Position numbers and translations under genes: made by a program. Shown in pieces: positions 54,305 through 63,400 of a stretch of DNA of 64,000 nt. Below the pieces are notes generated by a model. That model was not told the DNA's origin. It ran no database searches and worked only from the letters and a program-made list of their open reading frames with translations. How positions within the stretch are numbered: the stretch's first letter is position 1; each line of letters opens with the position of its first letter. This DNA comes from PGYR01 sp034670025 (GTDB lineage Bacteria > Bacteroidota > Ignavibacteria > Kapaibacteriales > UBA2268): the NCBI GenBank assembly GCA_034670025.1, contig JAXMOE010000004.1, positions 62,001 to 126,000 of the forward strand, read 5' to 3'.

Positions 54305-55618
54305 TTACATACCGAATTTCTTTTCAACTTGATGAGTTATGTAATCTCTTACTGACTCTATGCTAATCTTGTCGATTATCTCTTGAGAGTAAGCGAAAAG
54401 TAACATCGCCTTAGCTTTGTCTTTTGGTATTGCTCTTGCTTGTAGATAGAACAATGCATCTTTGTCGATTGATCCAGTAGAAGAACCGTGACTACATTTT
54501 ACATCGTCAGCATAGATTTCTAACTCTGGCTTAGCATTAACTTTAGCTGTGTCTGTTAGCAATACATTCTTGCTTGATTGATAAGCGTTAGTTTTCTGTG
54601 CGTCAGGTCTAACTAATATTTTACCGTTGAAAGTACCAATAGATTTGTCATCCAACACCCCTTTGTATAGCTCATTGCTCTGGCAGTGTGGAGTAGCGTG
54701 GTCAACAAAAGTGTGGTTATCAATCAAGTTTCTATCACTTCCGTAGTAATAACCGAAGTAATTTGTATTGATATTGCCACCATTGTGAGTAGTACCCAAG
54801 TCATTTCTAACAAATTTACCGTTAAGAGTAATTGTGTTGTTAGTATATATAGAATCTTTCTCTTGGAACGCTTCCGATTGAGAGAAATAAACACCCTTGT
54901 CACTATCATTTTGGAACTTGATATGCTCTAAGTTAGCATTGCTACCAACATAAATTTCAGTAGCGATGTTCATAATACCAACATTGTCACCAACTGTTAC
55001 ATTGGTCTCATATAGCTTCACTTCAGCAGTGTCTTCTACCACAATCAAGTTTCTTGTTTGCTTGAATTGGTTGCTATTCTTAGTGTCAGCTATATTCAAG
55101 ATATGAATAGGACTATCAGCAACTTCGCCTTTCTTAGCTTTTATAAACACGCCATCAAATGACAGGGCAGTGTTAATTGCAGAAAATACATTCTCTTCAT
55201 TTTTCAGATACTTATTGTAGTACTTTTCCAAATCTTCTTGGTTTTCACTTTGAGCAACTTTCATACTTTTAATTTCTAAGTTGCTGTTGAAATCAGATAA
55301 ATCTTCGTTATAATAACCATTGACCAATACAACTACATTATCCAAACCATCAACTTTGTGCTCACTAACTATCTGAGAAGTAATACTGTGCTTGTGTTCT
55401 GATATGTCATAATCGAACTCTAAGCCATTCAGAAAGCCAACATTAGTGTATTTCCACATCTCATTTTTGAGTGTAGGCAGTCCATTTTCTTGAAAAATAG
55501 ACATTGCATTTCTTCTTTGCTTATGTAATTCTGAATCTTTGTGACCGTTCAGATGAGTTTCAAAAATATCAAAACTATTTGATATTCTATCTTTGAAATT
55601 ATTGCCTTTTATAGCCAT
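54305..55618 (-). CDS. sufD: Fe-S cluster scaffold subunit SufD
   Basis: 437 residues with the SufBD beta-helix core: TRNLIVVEDTAEVKLYETNV, then LGTTHNGGNINTNYFGYYYG, HCQSNELYKGVL, and the C-terminal KCSHGSSTGSIDKDALFYLQ with RAIPKDKAKAMLLFAYSQEI. Partner of SufB and SufC in the SufBC2D scaffold complex. Follows sufC by 23 bp. Confidence 0.95.
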   Translation of the reverse strand: MAIKGNNFKDRISNSFDIFETHLNGHKDSELHKQRRNAMSIFQENGLPTLKNEMWKYTNVGFLNGLEFDYDISEHKHSITSQIVSEHKVDGLDNVVVLVNGYYNEDLSDFNSNLEIKSMKVAQSENQEDLEKYYNKYLKNEENVFSAINTALSFDGVFIKAKKGEVADSPIHILNIADTKNSNQFKQTRNLIVVEDTAEVKLYETNVTVGDNVGIMNIATEIYVGSNANLEHIKFQNDSDKGVYFSQSEAFQEKDSIYTNNTITLNGKFVRNDLGTTHNGGNINTNYFGYYYGSDRNLIDNHTFVDHATPHCQSNELYKGVLDDKSIGTFNGKILVRPDAQKTNAYQSSKNVLLTDTAKVNAKPELEIYADDVKCSHGSSTGSIDKDALFYLQARAIPKDKAKAMLLFAYSQEIIDKISIESVRDYITHQVEKKFGM

Positions 55619-55641
55619 CTTGTTTGCCTCGCTATTTATAT

Positions 55642-56406
55642 TTATACAGTCTCAGCTGCGTGATCTTTAACCCACTCGTAACCTTTCTCTTCCAATTCGA
55701 GAGCCAACTCTTTGCCACCAGATTTCACAATCTTACCATCAGCAAGAACGTGTACGTAATCTGGCACAATGTAGTTAAGCAATCTTTGGTAGTGAGTAAT
55801 AACTACAAAAGCATTGTTTTCATTTCTTAATTTGTTTACGCCGTCAGAAACTATCTTTAGTGCATCGATATCTAGTCCAGAGTCAGTTTCGTCAAGCAGT
55901 GCCAACTTTGGCTCTAACATTGCCAATTGGAATATCTCGTTTCTCTTCTTCTCTCCACCAGAAAAACCCTCGTTCACAGCTCTACTCATAAACTTACTGT
56001 CTATTTCTACAAGAGCAGATTTTTCTCTCATTCTTTGTAAGAAATCTTTCGCTGGCATTGGCTCTTCACCTCTTGCTTTCCTTAAAGCATTGATAGATGA
56101 CTTCATAAAGTTAGCATTGCTCACACCTGGTATTTCTACTGGATATTGGAACGCTAAGAATATCCCTTTCTGTGCTCTTTCGTGCACTTCCAAATCAGTA
56201 ATATCTTCACCGTCAAAAATTACCTTGCCGCCGTTAACTTCGTAATCTTCTCTTCCTGCGATTACTGACGCCAAAGTACTTTTACCAGAGCCATTTGGCC
56301 CCATAATTGCATGAACTTCACCAGGATTTACTTCTAAGTTCAATCCTTTTAAAATTTGATTATCTTCTATTTTTGCTTGTAGATTTTCTACTTTCAATAA
56401 TGACAT
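55642..56406 (-). CDS. sufC: Fe-S assembly ATPase SufC
   Basis: 254 residues. ABC-type ATPase without membrane domain: Walker A GPNGSGKST, signature FSGGEKKRNEI, Walker B LALLDETDSGLDIDAL. Drives shape changes of the SufB/SufD scaffold. Lies 44 bp downstream of sufB. Confidence 0.97.
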   Translation of the reverse strand: MSLLKVENLQAKIEDNQILKGLNLEVNPGEVHAIMGPNGSGKSTLASVIAGREDYEVNGGKVIFDGEDITDLEVHERAQKGIFLAFQYPVEIPGVSNANFMKSSINALRKARGEEPMPAKDFLQRMREKSALVEIDSKFMSRAVNEGFSGGEKKRNEIFQLAMLEPKLALLDETDSGLDIDALKIVSDGVNKLRNENNAFVVITHYQRLLNYIVPDYVHVLADGKIVKSGGKELALELEEKGYEWVKDHAAETV

Positions 56407-56450
56407 TTAATAAACTCCTAATTCTAATTTTCTTTTTTTTATTTTGAGGT

Positions 56451-57902
56451 TTACCCTACACTTCCTTCTAAACTAATAGCTAATAATTTTTGTGCTTCCA
56501 CTGCAAATTCCATCGGCAGCTTATTGAGCACTTCCTTAGCATATCCATTTATTATCAACTCCATTGCCTGAGCTTCGTCCATTCCACGTTGGCTACAGTA
56601 GAACAAAATATCTTCTGATACTTTTGACGTAGTTGCTTCGTGTTCAACGACTGAGCTAGAGTTTGCTATCTCAATGTATGGGAATGTATGAGCACCACAC
56701 TTATCGCCAATTAGCAATGAGTCACACTCGGAGAAGTTACGTGAATTTTCTGCACCTTTGGTAATGTTAACCAATCCACGATAGCTGTTTTCACTAACTC
56801 CAGCAGATATACCTTTAGATATAATTCTACTTCTTGTGTTTTTACCAATGTGAGTCATCTTAGAGCCAGTGTCGGCTTGCTGATGATTGTTAGTTACAGC
56901 AACTGAATAGAACTCACCAATAGAATGGTCGCCTTTCAATATACAGCTTGGGTATTTCCAAGTAATAGATGAACCAGTTTCAACCTGAGTCCAAGATATT
57001 TTTGAGTTATCGCCTTCACAAAGTCCACGCTTTGTAACGAAGTTATAAACTCCACCTTTACCGTCCTTATCGCCAGGATACCAGTTTTGTACCGTAGAGT
57101 ATTTTACCTCTGCGTCCTTGTGAGCTACAATCTCTACCACAGCAGCGTGCAGTTGGTTCTCATCTCTCATTGGAGCAGTACAGCCCTCTAAGTAACTTAC
57201 GTAGCTTCCTTCATCTGCAATAATTAGCGTTCTCTCGAACTGACCAGTCATTGCTGCATTCATACGGAAGTAAGTGCTTAGCTCCATAGGGCAACGCACT
57301 CCTTTCGGTATATAGCAGAATGAACCATCACTAAATACAGCAGAGTTAAGTGCTGCATAGAAATTGTCAGTAGTTGGAACTACTGTACCAATGTATTGCT
57401 TCACTAATTCGGGATGATTTTTGACAGCATCACTCATAGAGCAGAATATAATCCCTTTTTCTTTTAGCTCTTTTTGGAATGTTGTTTTAACAGAAACACT
57501 ATCCACAACTATATCCACAGCTACACCTGTCAACCTCTTTTGCTCATCGATTGAAATTCCGAGCTTATCGAAAGTCTTAAGCAATTCGGGATCAACCTCA
57601 TCTAAACTTTCTAACTCTGGTTTTTTCTTTGGTGCTGCGTAATAGAATAAATCTTGATAATCTGTTTTAATTATATCTGCCTTAGCCCAAGTGGGCTCTT
57701 TCATTGTTAACCAATGTCTATAAGCTTTTAATCTCCACTCGAGCATAAATTCCGGCTCTTCTTTCTTCGCTGAAATAAAGCGAACTATGTCCTCGTTCAA
57801 CCCTTTAGGGGCAAACTCTTGCTCTATATCAGTGGTAAAGCCATACTTATACTCACTGGTGGTTACTTCTTCTATTAACTTATCTTCATTGAAATCAGTC
57901 AT
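56451..57902 (-). CDS. sufB: Fe-S cluster scaffold SufB
   Basis: 483 residues with the strongly conserved SufB blocks: SVFSDGSFCYIPKGVRCPME, FERTLIIADEGSYVSYLEGC, YNFVTKRGLCEG and CDSLLIGDKCGAHTFPYIEI. Cluster is built at the SufB/SufD interface. Starts 7 bp behind the Rrf2 gene and so is co-transcribed with it. Confidence 0.97.
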   Translation of the reverse strand: MTDFNEDKLIEEVTTSEYKYGFTTDIEQEFAPKGLNEDIVRFISAKKEEPEFMLEWRLKAYRHWLTMKEPTWAKADIIKTDYQDLFYYAAPKKKPELESLDEVDPELLKTFDKLGISIDEQKRLTGVAVDIVVDSVSVKTTFQKELKEKGIIFCSMSDAVKNHPELVKQYIGTVVPTTDNFYAALNSAVFSDGSFCYIPKGVRCPMELSTYFRMNAAMTGQFERTLIIADEGSYVSYLEGCTAPMRDENQLHAAVVEIVAHKDAEVKYSTVQNWYPGDKDGKGGVYNFVTKRGLCEGDNSKISWTQVETGSSITWKYPSCILKGDHSIGEFYSVAVTNNHQQADTGSKMTHIGKNTRSRIISKGISAGVSENSYRGLVNITKGAENSRNFSECDSLLIGDKCGAHTFPYIEIANSSSVVEHEATTSKVSEDILFYCSQRGMDEAQAMELIINGYAKEVLNKLPMEFAVEAQKLLAISLEGSVG

Positions 57903-57909
57903 TTCAACC

Positions 57910-58347
57910 TCAGTAATTTTTAGTTTCTATCTCTACAAAATTATGTTCTACAATATCCCCTAAGCTTGTGCCAGTGAATATATCTTCTACTTTCTTTTGA
58001 ATCATCTTAATCGGATCGTGCAATAAACAGCTTGTCTTTTTCTCGCAATCTTTATCTGGATTGTCAGAAACGCAGTCAACCAGTTCTGGTCTTCCGTCGA
58101 GTGTTTCTATTATATCCATCAGTTTGATTTCGCTGGCAGGTCTTGCCAAAAAATAACCGCCTTTTGTGCCTTGCTGTGAGTCCACCAAATCTGCTTTGAT
58201 TAATTTCTGCATTGTTTTAGCAAGAAAATCATAGGAAAGATGTAGCTCATTGGACAAATACTTTGCTGTGTACAAATCCTCTGGGTGAGAGGCCATATAC
58301 TGCATTGCCAATATTCCGTATTCTACTTTTTTTGAAAGCCGAAGCAT
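57910..58347 (-). CDS. Rrf2-family regulator of the suf operon (SufR/IscR-like)
   Basis: About 145 residues from ATG 58347 (MLRLSKKVEYGILAMQYMAS). A longer frame from TTG 58383 adds 12 residues and is less likely, since Rrf2 proteins start at MxLSKKxEY. Winged HTH at 5-65, then three Cys (CVSDNPDKDCEKKTSC) for an Fe-S cluster. As the first gene of the suf operon it probably senses cluster supply and controls its own operon. Confidence 0.9.
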   Translation of the reverse strand: MLRLSKKVEYGILAMQYMASHPEDLYTAKYLSNELHLSYDFLAKTMQKLIKADLVDSQQGTKGGYFLARPASEIKLMDIIETLDGRPELVDCVSDNPDKDCEKKTSCLLHDPIKMIQKKVEDIFTGTSLGDIVEHNFVEIETKNY

Positions 58348-58351
58348 AATG

Positions 58352-58416
58352 TTATTTATCTTATTTTGTTTGTCTCTTACCAACGATTCAAAAATAAGAC
58401 TATTTTTATCTTATTT
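58352..58416 (-). promoter_or_regulatory. Candidate Rrf2 operators upstream of the suf operon
   Basis: The 12-mer TTTATCTTATTT (plus strand) occurs at about 58355-58366 and 58405-58416, 50 bp apart, just upstream of the Rrf2 start. The minus-strand reading is AAATAAGATAAA. Paired identical sites in front of a self-regulating Rrf2 gene suggest operators. AT-richness makes chance repeats possible. Confidence 0.4.
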
Positions 58417-58448
58417 CAAATAAATGAAAGAATTTTGGGAATAAGTGG

Positions 58449-59015
58449 TTACAACTTCTCAAATAACTCTTCACTAGTCAGTATAGTAGCAAACTCATCT
58501 TTCAAACTTGCTAAGCTAACTTGGTGCATTGTATCAGAATCGTATTTTTTCCCATCTACTCCAACAGTGTCGAATGTAGCTGTGGAATCGGATATAAGAT
58601 ATACTTTGTAGCCAAGATTATCTGCCATTCTAACAGAAGTGGAAATACAGTGATTAGTGGTTAGCCCCACTATTACTAAATCAATGATAGATTGTTTTTC
58701 CAATAACTCGTTTAAATCAGTTCCGACAAATGCACTATTGACATACTTAGTCATTGCAACTTCGTCTTCCAATGGCATTACTTCATCTGCAAAAGCAAAA
58801 CCTGGTTTTGATTCGTATAGTGGAGATTCGGGATGTTCGGAGCTGTGTCTAACATGAAAAAGTGGCAAACCAAGTCCACGCCATTTTTCTAATATTTTAC
58901 CACAAACTTTTTCGGCATCGGGGTTGTTTCTATTGCCACCATAATACTCTTCTTCTTTCAACCCTTTTTGGATGTCTATAAGTACTAATGCTGTTTTTCC
59001 ATCTTTTAAATTCAT
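58449..59015 (-). CDS. Isochorismatase-like (cysteine hydrolase) family protein
   Basis: 188 residues. TALVLIDIQKGL gives the catalytic Asp, MTKYVNSAFVGTDL the Lys region, and VIVGLTTNHCISTSVRMADN the nucleophilic Cys with the usual TxxCxxxS setting. Full length for the family; substrate unknown (nicotinamide, isochorismate and others are all possible). Lies 6 bp after mtaB in the same direction. Confidence 0.9.
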   Translation of the reverse strand: MNLKDGKTALVLIDIQKGLKEEEYYGGNRNNPDAEKVCGKILEKWRGLGLPLFHVRHSSEHPESPLYESKPGFAFADEVMPLEDEVAMTKYVNSAFVGTDLNELLEKQSIIDLVIVGLTTNHCISTSVRMADNLGYKVYLISDSTATFDTVGVDGKKYDSDTMHQVSLASLKDEFATILTSEELFEKL

Positions 59016-59021
59016 ATTATT

Positions 59022-60371
59022 CTATCCTAAAACTGGTAGTTCTAAACCCTTGTCAGCTGTTAGCTTTTTATTAGTTTTTAGTTCAGTTAACTCACCGAAC
59101 ACTCTGCTCTCTATCATTTCGGTAAGCGTAATTCTATGTGGCACTTGGTCTAAGTCCTCTGGTGCTGGGAAAATAACATTTACATAGTTCTCAGTCCAGC
59201 CACGCCACATACCATTCTGCTCATTATACATTTCTGGTATAATTACTCTGTCTGTGCCAACTTGTGATTTATCAAATTCTAATCTCTTCTTATCAGAAAG
59301 CTCTCTGAGTTGATGAGTTCTTTCCTTCCTAACATTGTGAGGTACTACGCCAGTCATCTTGGCTGCTTTCGTATTCTCTCTTTCTGAATAAGTGAATACG
59401 TGCAAGTAAGTAACAGGAAGACCATTGAGGAAGTCATAAGTTTCTTGCGCAAGCTCACCGGTCTCACCTGGGAAGCCCACAATTACATCTACCCCGATAC
59501 AGCAGTGAGGCATCACTTCTTTTATTCGGAGAACCAAATCGTGATAGTAAGTCGCCTTATATCTTCGCTTCATCTTTCTCAAAAGCTCTTGCGAACCAGA
59601 TTGTAGCGGTATGTGGAAATGAGGAACAATGTTCTTAGAATTAGCTACAACTTCCAATACATCTTCCGAGAGCAAGTTTGGCTCTATTGACGAAATACGT
59701 ATTCTCAAATCGCCTGACTTTTCATCGATTAGCTTTAGAGCATCAACAAATTTCTTTCCATCTGGAGTTTTGTAATCACCAAGATTAATACCAGAAAGCA
59801 CTACTTCTCTATATCCATCTTTTTGTAATTGCTCCAACTCCCCTTCTATCTGCTCAAACGGCATAGAACGGCTGGCACCACGAGCAAGCGAAATAGTGCA
59901 GAATGAGCAATGATAATCACAACCATCTTGCAGCTTCAGTACGGCTCTTGTTCTACCAGAATTGTCGGACACTGCCGATGTGTGGAAAGGAGCGTCGTCC
60001 AAATCAGAGACAAATATCTCAGTGCTCTTGTTCTTATTAAAGTTTTCTATCAGCTTAGGTATTTCAAATTTGTGCTTAGTTCCTATTACGGCATCAACTC
60101 CCTCAATCTTAGCGAGTTGTTCTGGTTGCAGCTGAGCATAGCAACCCAGCACCCCGACGAATGCCTCAGGTGAGCGACGCAACGCACGGCGAACAATCTT
60201 GCGGCAATCAGCATCTGCCCTGTGAGTAACGGTGCAGGTGTTGATAAGCACTATGTCGGATTTGTCTTCAAATTCCACAACTGAGTGCCCCAGCTCTTCG
60301 AACTGCTTTGCTATGCGCGATATATCGGCTAAGTTGACCTTACAGCCGAGATTATAGAAACTAATATTCAT
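59022..60371 (-). CDS. mtaB: tRNA methylthiotransferase MtaB (t6A37 to ms2t6A37)
   Basis: 449 residues. N-terminal UPF0004 domain with Cys in LGCKVN, INTCTVTHRAD and LGCYAQL; radical-SAM CxxxCxxC in GCDYHCSFC; FPGETGELAQETYDFL and the C-terminal TRAM-like part. LGCKVN is the MtaB form rather than MiaB (LGCQMN). Adds a methylthio group to tRNA bases reading ANN codons. Confidence 0.92.
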   Translation of the reverse strand: MNISFYNLGCKVNLADISRIAKQFEELGHSVVEFEDKSDIVLINTCTVTHRADADCRKIVRRALRRSPEAFVGVLGCYAQLQPEQLAKIEGVDAVIGTKHKFEIPKLIENFNKNKSTEIFVSDLDDAPFHTSAVSDNSGRTRAVLKLQDGCDYHCSFCTISLARGASRSMPFEQIEGELEQLQKDGYREVVLSGINLGDYKTPDGKKFVDALKLIDEKSGDLRIRISSIEPNLLSEDVLEVVANSKNIVPHFHIPLQSGSQELLRKMKRRYKATYYHDLVLRIKEVMPHCCIGVDVIVGFPGETGELAQETYDFLNGLPVTYLHVFTYSERENTKAAKMTGVVPHNVRKERTHQLRELSDKKRLEFDKSQVGTDRVIIPEMYNEQNGMWRGWTENYVNVIFPAPEDLDQVPHRITLTEMIESRVFGELTELKTNKKLTADKGLELPVLG

Positions 60372-60456
60372 ACTTATTCTAAGAATTTAATTCATTGCAA
60401 ACTAAAGAACTACAAAATTACAAGAATATTTTGAAATAAGGAAAGAAAAGAGAATA

Positions 60457-62325
60457 TCACTCCTTAACAAATTTGCCACCATAAGTGTTATCATCTAATA
60501 TTATATTATAAACACCTGCTGGCAAGTCACTTGTGTTTATCCCATCACCGCTGTAGTTGTCTAGTGACATTACAACTTTGCCAGTCAAATCGATTATAGT
60601 AACAGAGGTTGGCTCATCCACACTTATATTCAGGAAATCACCCGTTGGATTAGGATAGAGTTTTAGTTCATCCGTAGGTTGACCTTCCACATTCGACACA
60701 GTTTGGAATGTGTTGTCTATTCGGTAGAGTTTGTAACCATCATTGTAGTAGTCAGCGAAAAAGTATAAATAGTTATCAATAAGAATTGCGTTTGATGATA
60801 TCCTGCCACTAATAGAGCTTTTATCAATTGGCTCTATTCTTTCAAAACTATTTCTATGTTCATTGAAATATAGAAATGAATTTGACACATGAAGATAGAG
60901 TGTTTTCTTAAAATTTTCAAACATATAGAAACTATTATTACTATCCTCTTTAATTAATCGTAAACTATTTAAAATAGGATTATAAAAATAAATTTTACTT
61001 TTAGCTACAAAAACAAGTTGTCCTTCATATAAACTACCTCCCAAATTAACAGAACTACCAGTTTTACTTATATTTCCGAAATCAATTTTTTCTTGAGTGT
61101 TTTCTATAGTCCCATCTGTCTCAATTAACGTAGCAACATTATTGCTATCATATACTAAAAAGTACATAAGATTTTCAGATTTTGGAGTTCTAAAAGTTCT
61201 TCTTATTTCATTAAAGCCTTCTTTTGAATATATATTGGTGGTCCCCTCTGGTTTTCCATTTGTTGACCAGATATCGAATCTACTTTCAGTACGAGTTGAA
61301 AATAGAAATTTATTATTTATTGCATCAATTCTTTTTGCCATACCTACAATTTCACTAACCTTTTCATCTTTCAAGAAGAATGTATTTTCTTTTGACCCAT
61401 CTGTTAATAATACTTTTAATTTAAACTTTTTATGTTCACTTAAACTTCTAGCTCTAATTAAATTTACCTTTTCTAAATCATCATATACAAATCCTGAAAA
61501 TTTCAAAGAATCTTCAAAGCTGATTAATTTCATAGTTCCTATTTTACTCCCATCTGTAACCCATAACTCTTCATTTTCACTGTTTCTTTCAATAATTTTA
61601 AAATAATATTTATTATTTCTGAACTTTTCGTAGTTAGAATTGTAAATCGAATACTCCCCATGGATTGTATTTAACAAATCAAACTCATTATTACTATTCA
61701 ATGCTTTTATATATGTAGAATCTTCCATTTCTTTGTATTCAAATGTAACTACATTTTTTCCTGAGTTATAAGTATAAATACGACTGTCAGAACTATTTTG
61801 GATTATTTTTTTTGTCCCTGAAACAGTTCCATCAGTCACCCATAGTTCAGAAAGAGTTAATCGACTCTGTCCATGATTCTCCCTAATGATATTAATAAAA
61901 TACCTATCTTCAAAAACAAATCTTGATATTGCTTCATAAAAAAACTGCCTTAAATAATCATGCTCATATTCTATTTCAGTTAATAGAACAGGCAACGTAT
62001 TTGAACTATCTAATGCCCATAGGTTTAGCATTGTTTCATTTTTATCTGATGTTAGAAAAATCAGCTTACCTTTCAGAATTTCCATTATAACCGGATCTGC
62101 ATCGTCTGGCAAGTCAGTTACTCTCTCCATCTTGTCTTTTGACTTATTCATTTTCCAGATTTCTTTTCCATAGACTTCATCGGTACCAAGTGTATAAACA
62201 ACATCATCTTTATCAAATAGAAAAGATTCAAATTCAACCCCCTCGGGGTTATACAACTCCGGCTCCAACGAATTGAGATTGCCAAAAGCAATTGCAAATA
62301 GTGCTAAGTATATTATATATTTCAT
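60457..62325 (-). CDS. Secreted ELWVTDGT-repeat protein with T9SS sorting domain
   Basis: 622 residues. Signal peptide MKYIIYLALFAIAFGNLNSL. The body carries ELWVTDGTVSGTKKI, ELWVTDGSKIGTMKL, and similar blocks (WSTNGKPEGTTNIY), the hyalin-like beta-propeller repeat found in cell-surface proteins of this group. The C-terminus TDELKLYPNPTGDFLNISVD ... DLPAGVYNIILDD is a standard T9SS domain. Located in chromosomal, not island, DNA. Confidence 0.88.
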   Translation of the reverse strand: MKYIIYLALFAIAFGNLNSLEPELYNPEGVEFESFLFDKDDVVYTLGTDEVYGKEIWKMNKSKDKMERVTDLPDDADPVIMEILKGKLIFLTSDKNETMLNLWALDSSNTLPVLLTEIEYEHDYLRQFFYEAISRFVFEDRYFINIIRENHGQSRLTLSELWVTDGTVSGTKKIIQNSSDSRIYTYNSGKNVVTFEYKEMEDSTYIKALNSNNEFDLLNTIHGEYSIYNSNYEKFRNNKYYFKIIERNSENEELWVTDGSKIGTMKLISFEDSLKFSGFVYDDLEKVNLIRARSLSEHKKFKLKVLLTDGSKENTFFLKDEKVSEIVGMAKRIDAINNKFLFSTRTESRFDIWSTNGKPEGTTNIYSKEGFNEIRRTFRTPKSENLMYFLVYDSNNVATLIETDGTIENTQEKIDFGNISKTGSSVNLGGSLYEGQLVFVAKSKIYFYNPILNSLRLIKEDSNNSFYMFENFKKTLYLHVSNSFLYFNEHRNSFERIEPIDKSSISGRISSNAILIDNYLYFFADYYNDGYKLYRIDNTFQTVSNVEGQPTDELKLYPNPTGDFLNISVDEPTSVTIIDLTGKVVMSLDNYSGDGINTSDLPAGVYNIILDDNTYGGKFVKE

Positions 62326-62455
62326 ATTAAGTCCCGATTGATTTAGTATTTACTCTATTGGAATACTGTTAAGTTAGTAAAAAACATCCATTTTACATAA
62401 TTTTTATATTCTATATCGTCAGCAGTTTGGTTACTTATTCCCTAACTTTGCACAG

Positions 62456-63400
62456 ATGAAACCCAAGCTAAATATAAATAAAAACATAAGAACAGCATTA
62501 TTCCTACTGGCTATGGGGTTGTGCCTTTCTTCATTTGTATCTAGCCCTGTGGCTTTGGTTTTGGGCTTTGCGTTTGTCTTTCTCTTTGGGCATCCTTTCG
62601 AGGAGCTGAACAGCAAGGCAGTTAAGATATTACTCAAAGTGGCGGTAGTGGGTCTGGGCTTCGGTATGAATATAACCGAAACACTGGAAGCAGGAAAAGA
62701 AGGCTTTTTACTCACCGTTTCGTCTATCGTTTTCACTCTCGTACTGGGCTATCTGATTGGCAAAAAGCTGAATATGGACAAGCGAACGAGCCATTTACTT
62801 TCATCAGGTACGGCAATTTGTGGTGGCAGTGCCATTGCTGCTGTTGCCCCTGTTATCAATGCCACCGAAAAGGATATGTCCGTATCGCTTGGGGTGGTGT
62901 TTCTGCTCAACTCTCTTGCTCTTATCATATTCCCATTCTTGGGTCATTTTTTTGAACTGACACAACACCAATTTGGACTGTGGGCTGCTATTGCTATCCA
63001 TGACACCAGCTCTGTTGTTGGTGCCGCTTATGCTTATGGCAACGAGGCATTGCAGATTGCCACAACAGTCAAGTTAGCGCGAGCTTTGTGGATTATCCCA
63101 TTGTCGTTCGTGTCACTTTACCTGTTCAAAGGCAAGGGTAAATCAGTTAAAATACCGTGGTTCATATTCCTATTTATCGTGGCAATATTGCTAAACACTT
63201 ATTTGGCTATCCCATTGGAGCTTACTTCGGGGATTACCACCACCTCCAAATCAATACTTGTGCTGACATTATTCCTAATTGGTGCTGGGCTATCAGTAGA
63301 TAAAATCAAGTCTGCAGGAATTAAACCAATGGTACTTGGTGTATCGTTATGGGTTGCTATCTCGGTACTGTCGCTGTTGGTTATTGTTAGTGTTTACTGA
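62456..63400 (+). CDS. YeiH-family (UPF0324) membrane protein
   Basis: 314 residues with about ten membrane helices. VVGLGFGMNITETLEAGKEG, SSGTAICGGSAIAAVAPVIN, and AAIAIHDTSSVVGAAYAYG are the signature blocks of the YeiH/UPF0324 family, often called putative sulfate exporters with little proof. Divergent from the T9SS gene; overlaps the next minus-strand stop by 7 bp. Confidence 0.92.
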   Translation: MKPKLNINKNIRTALFLLAMGLCLSSFVSSPVALVLGFAFVFLFGHPFEELNSKAVKILLKVAVVGLGFGMNITETLEAGKEGFLLTVSSIVFTLVLGYLIGKKLNMDKRTSHLLSSGTAICGGSAIAAVAPVINATEKDMSVSLGVVFLLNSLALIIFPFLGHFFELTQHQFGLWAAIAIHDTSSVVGAAYAYGNEALQIATTVKLARALWIIPLSFVSLYLFKGKGKSVKIPWFIFLFIVAILLNTYLAIPLELTSGITTTSKSILVLTLFLIGAGLSVDKIKSAGIKPMVLGVSLWVAISVLSLLVIVSVY

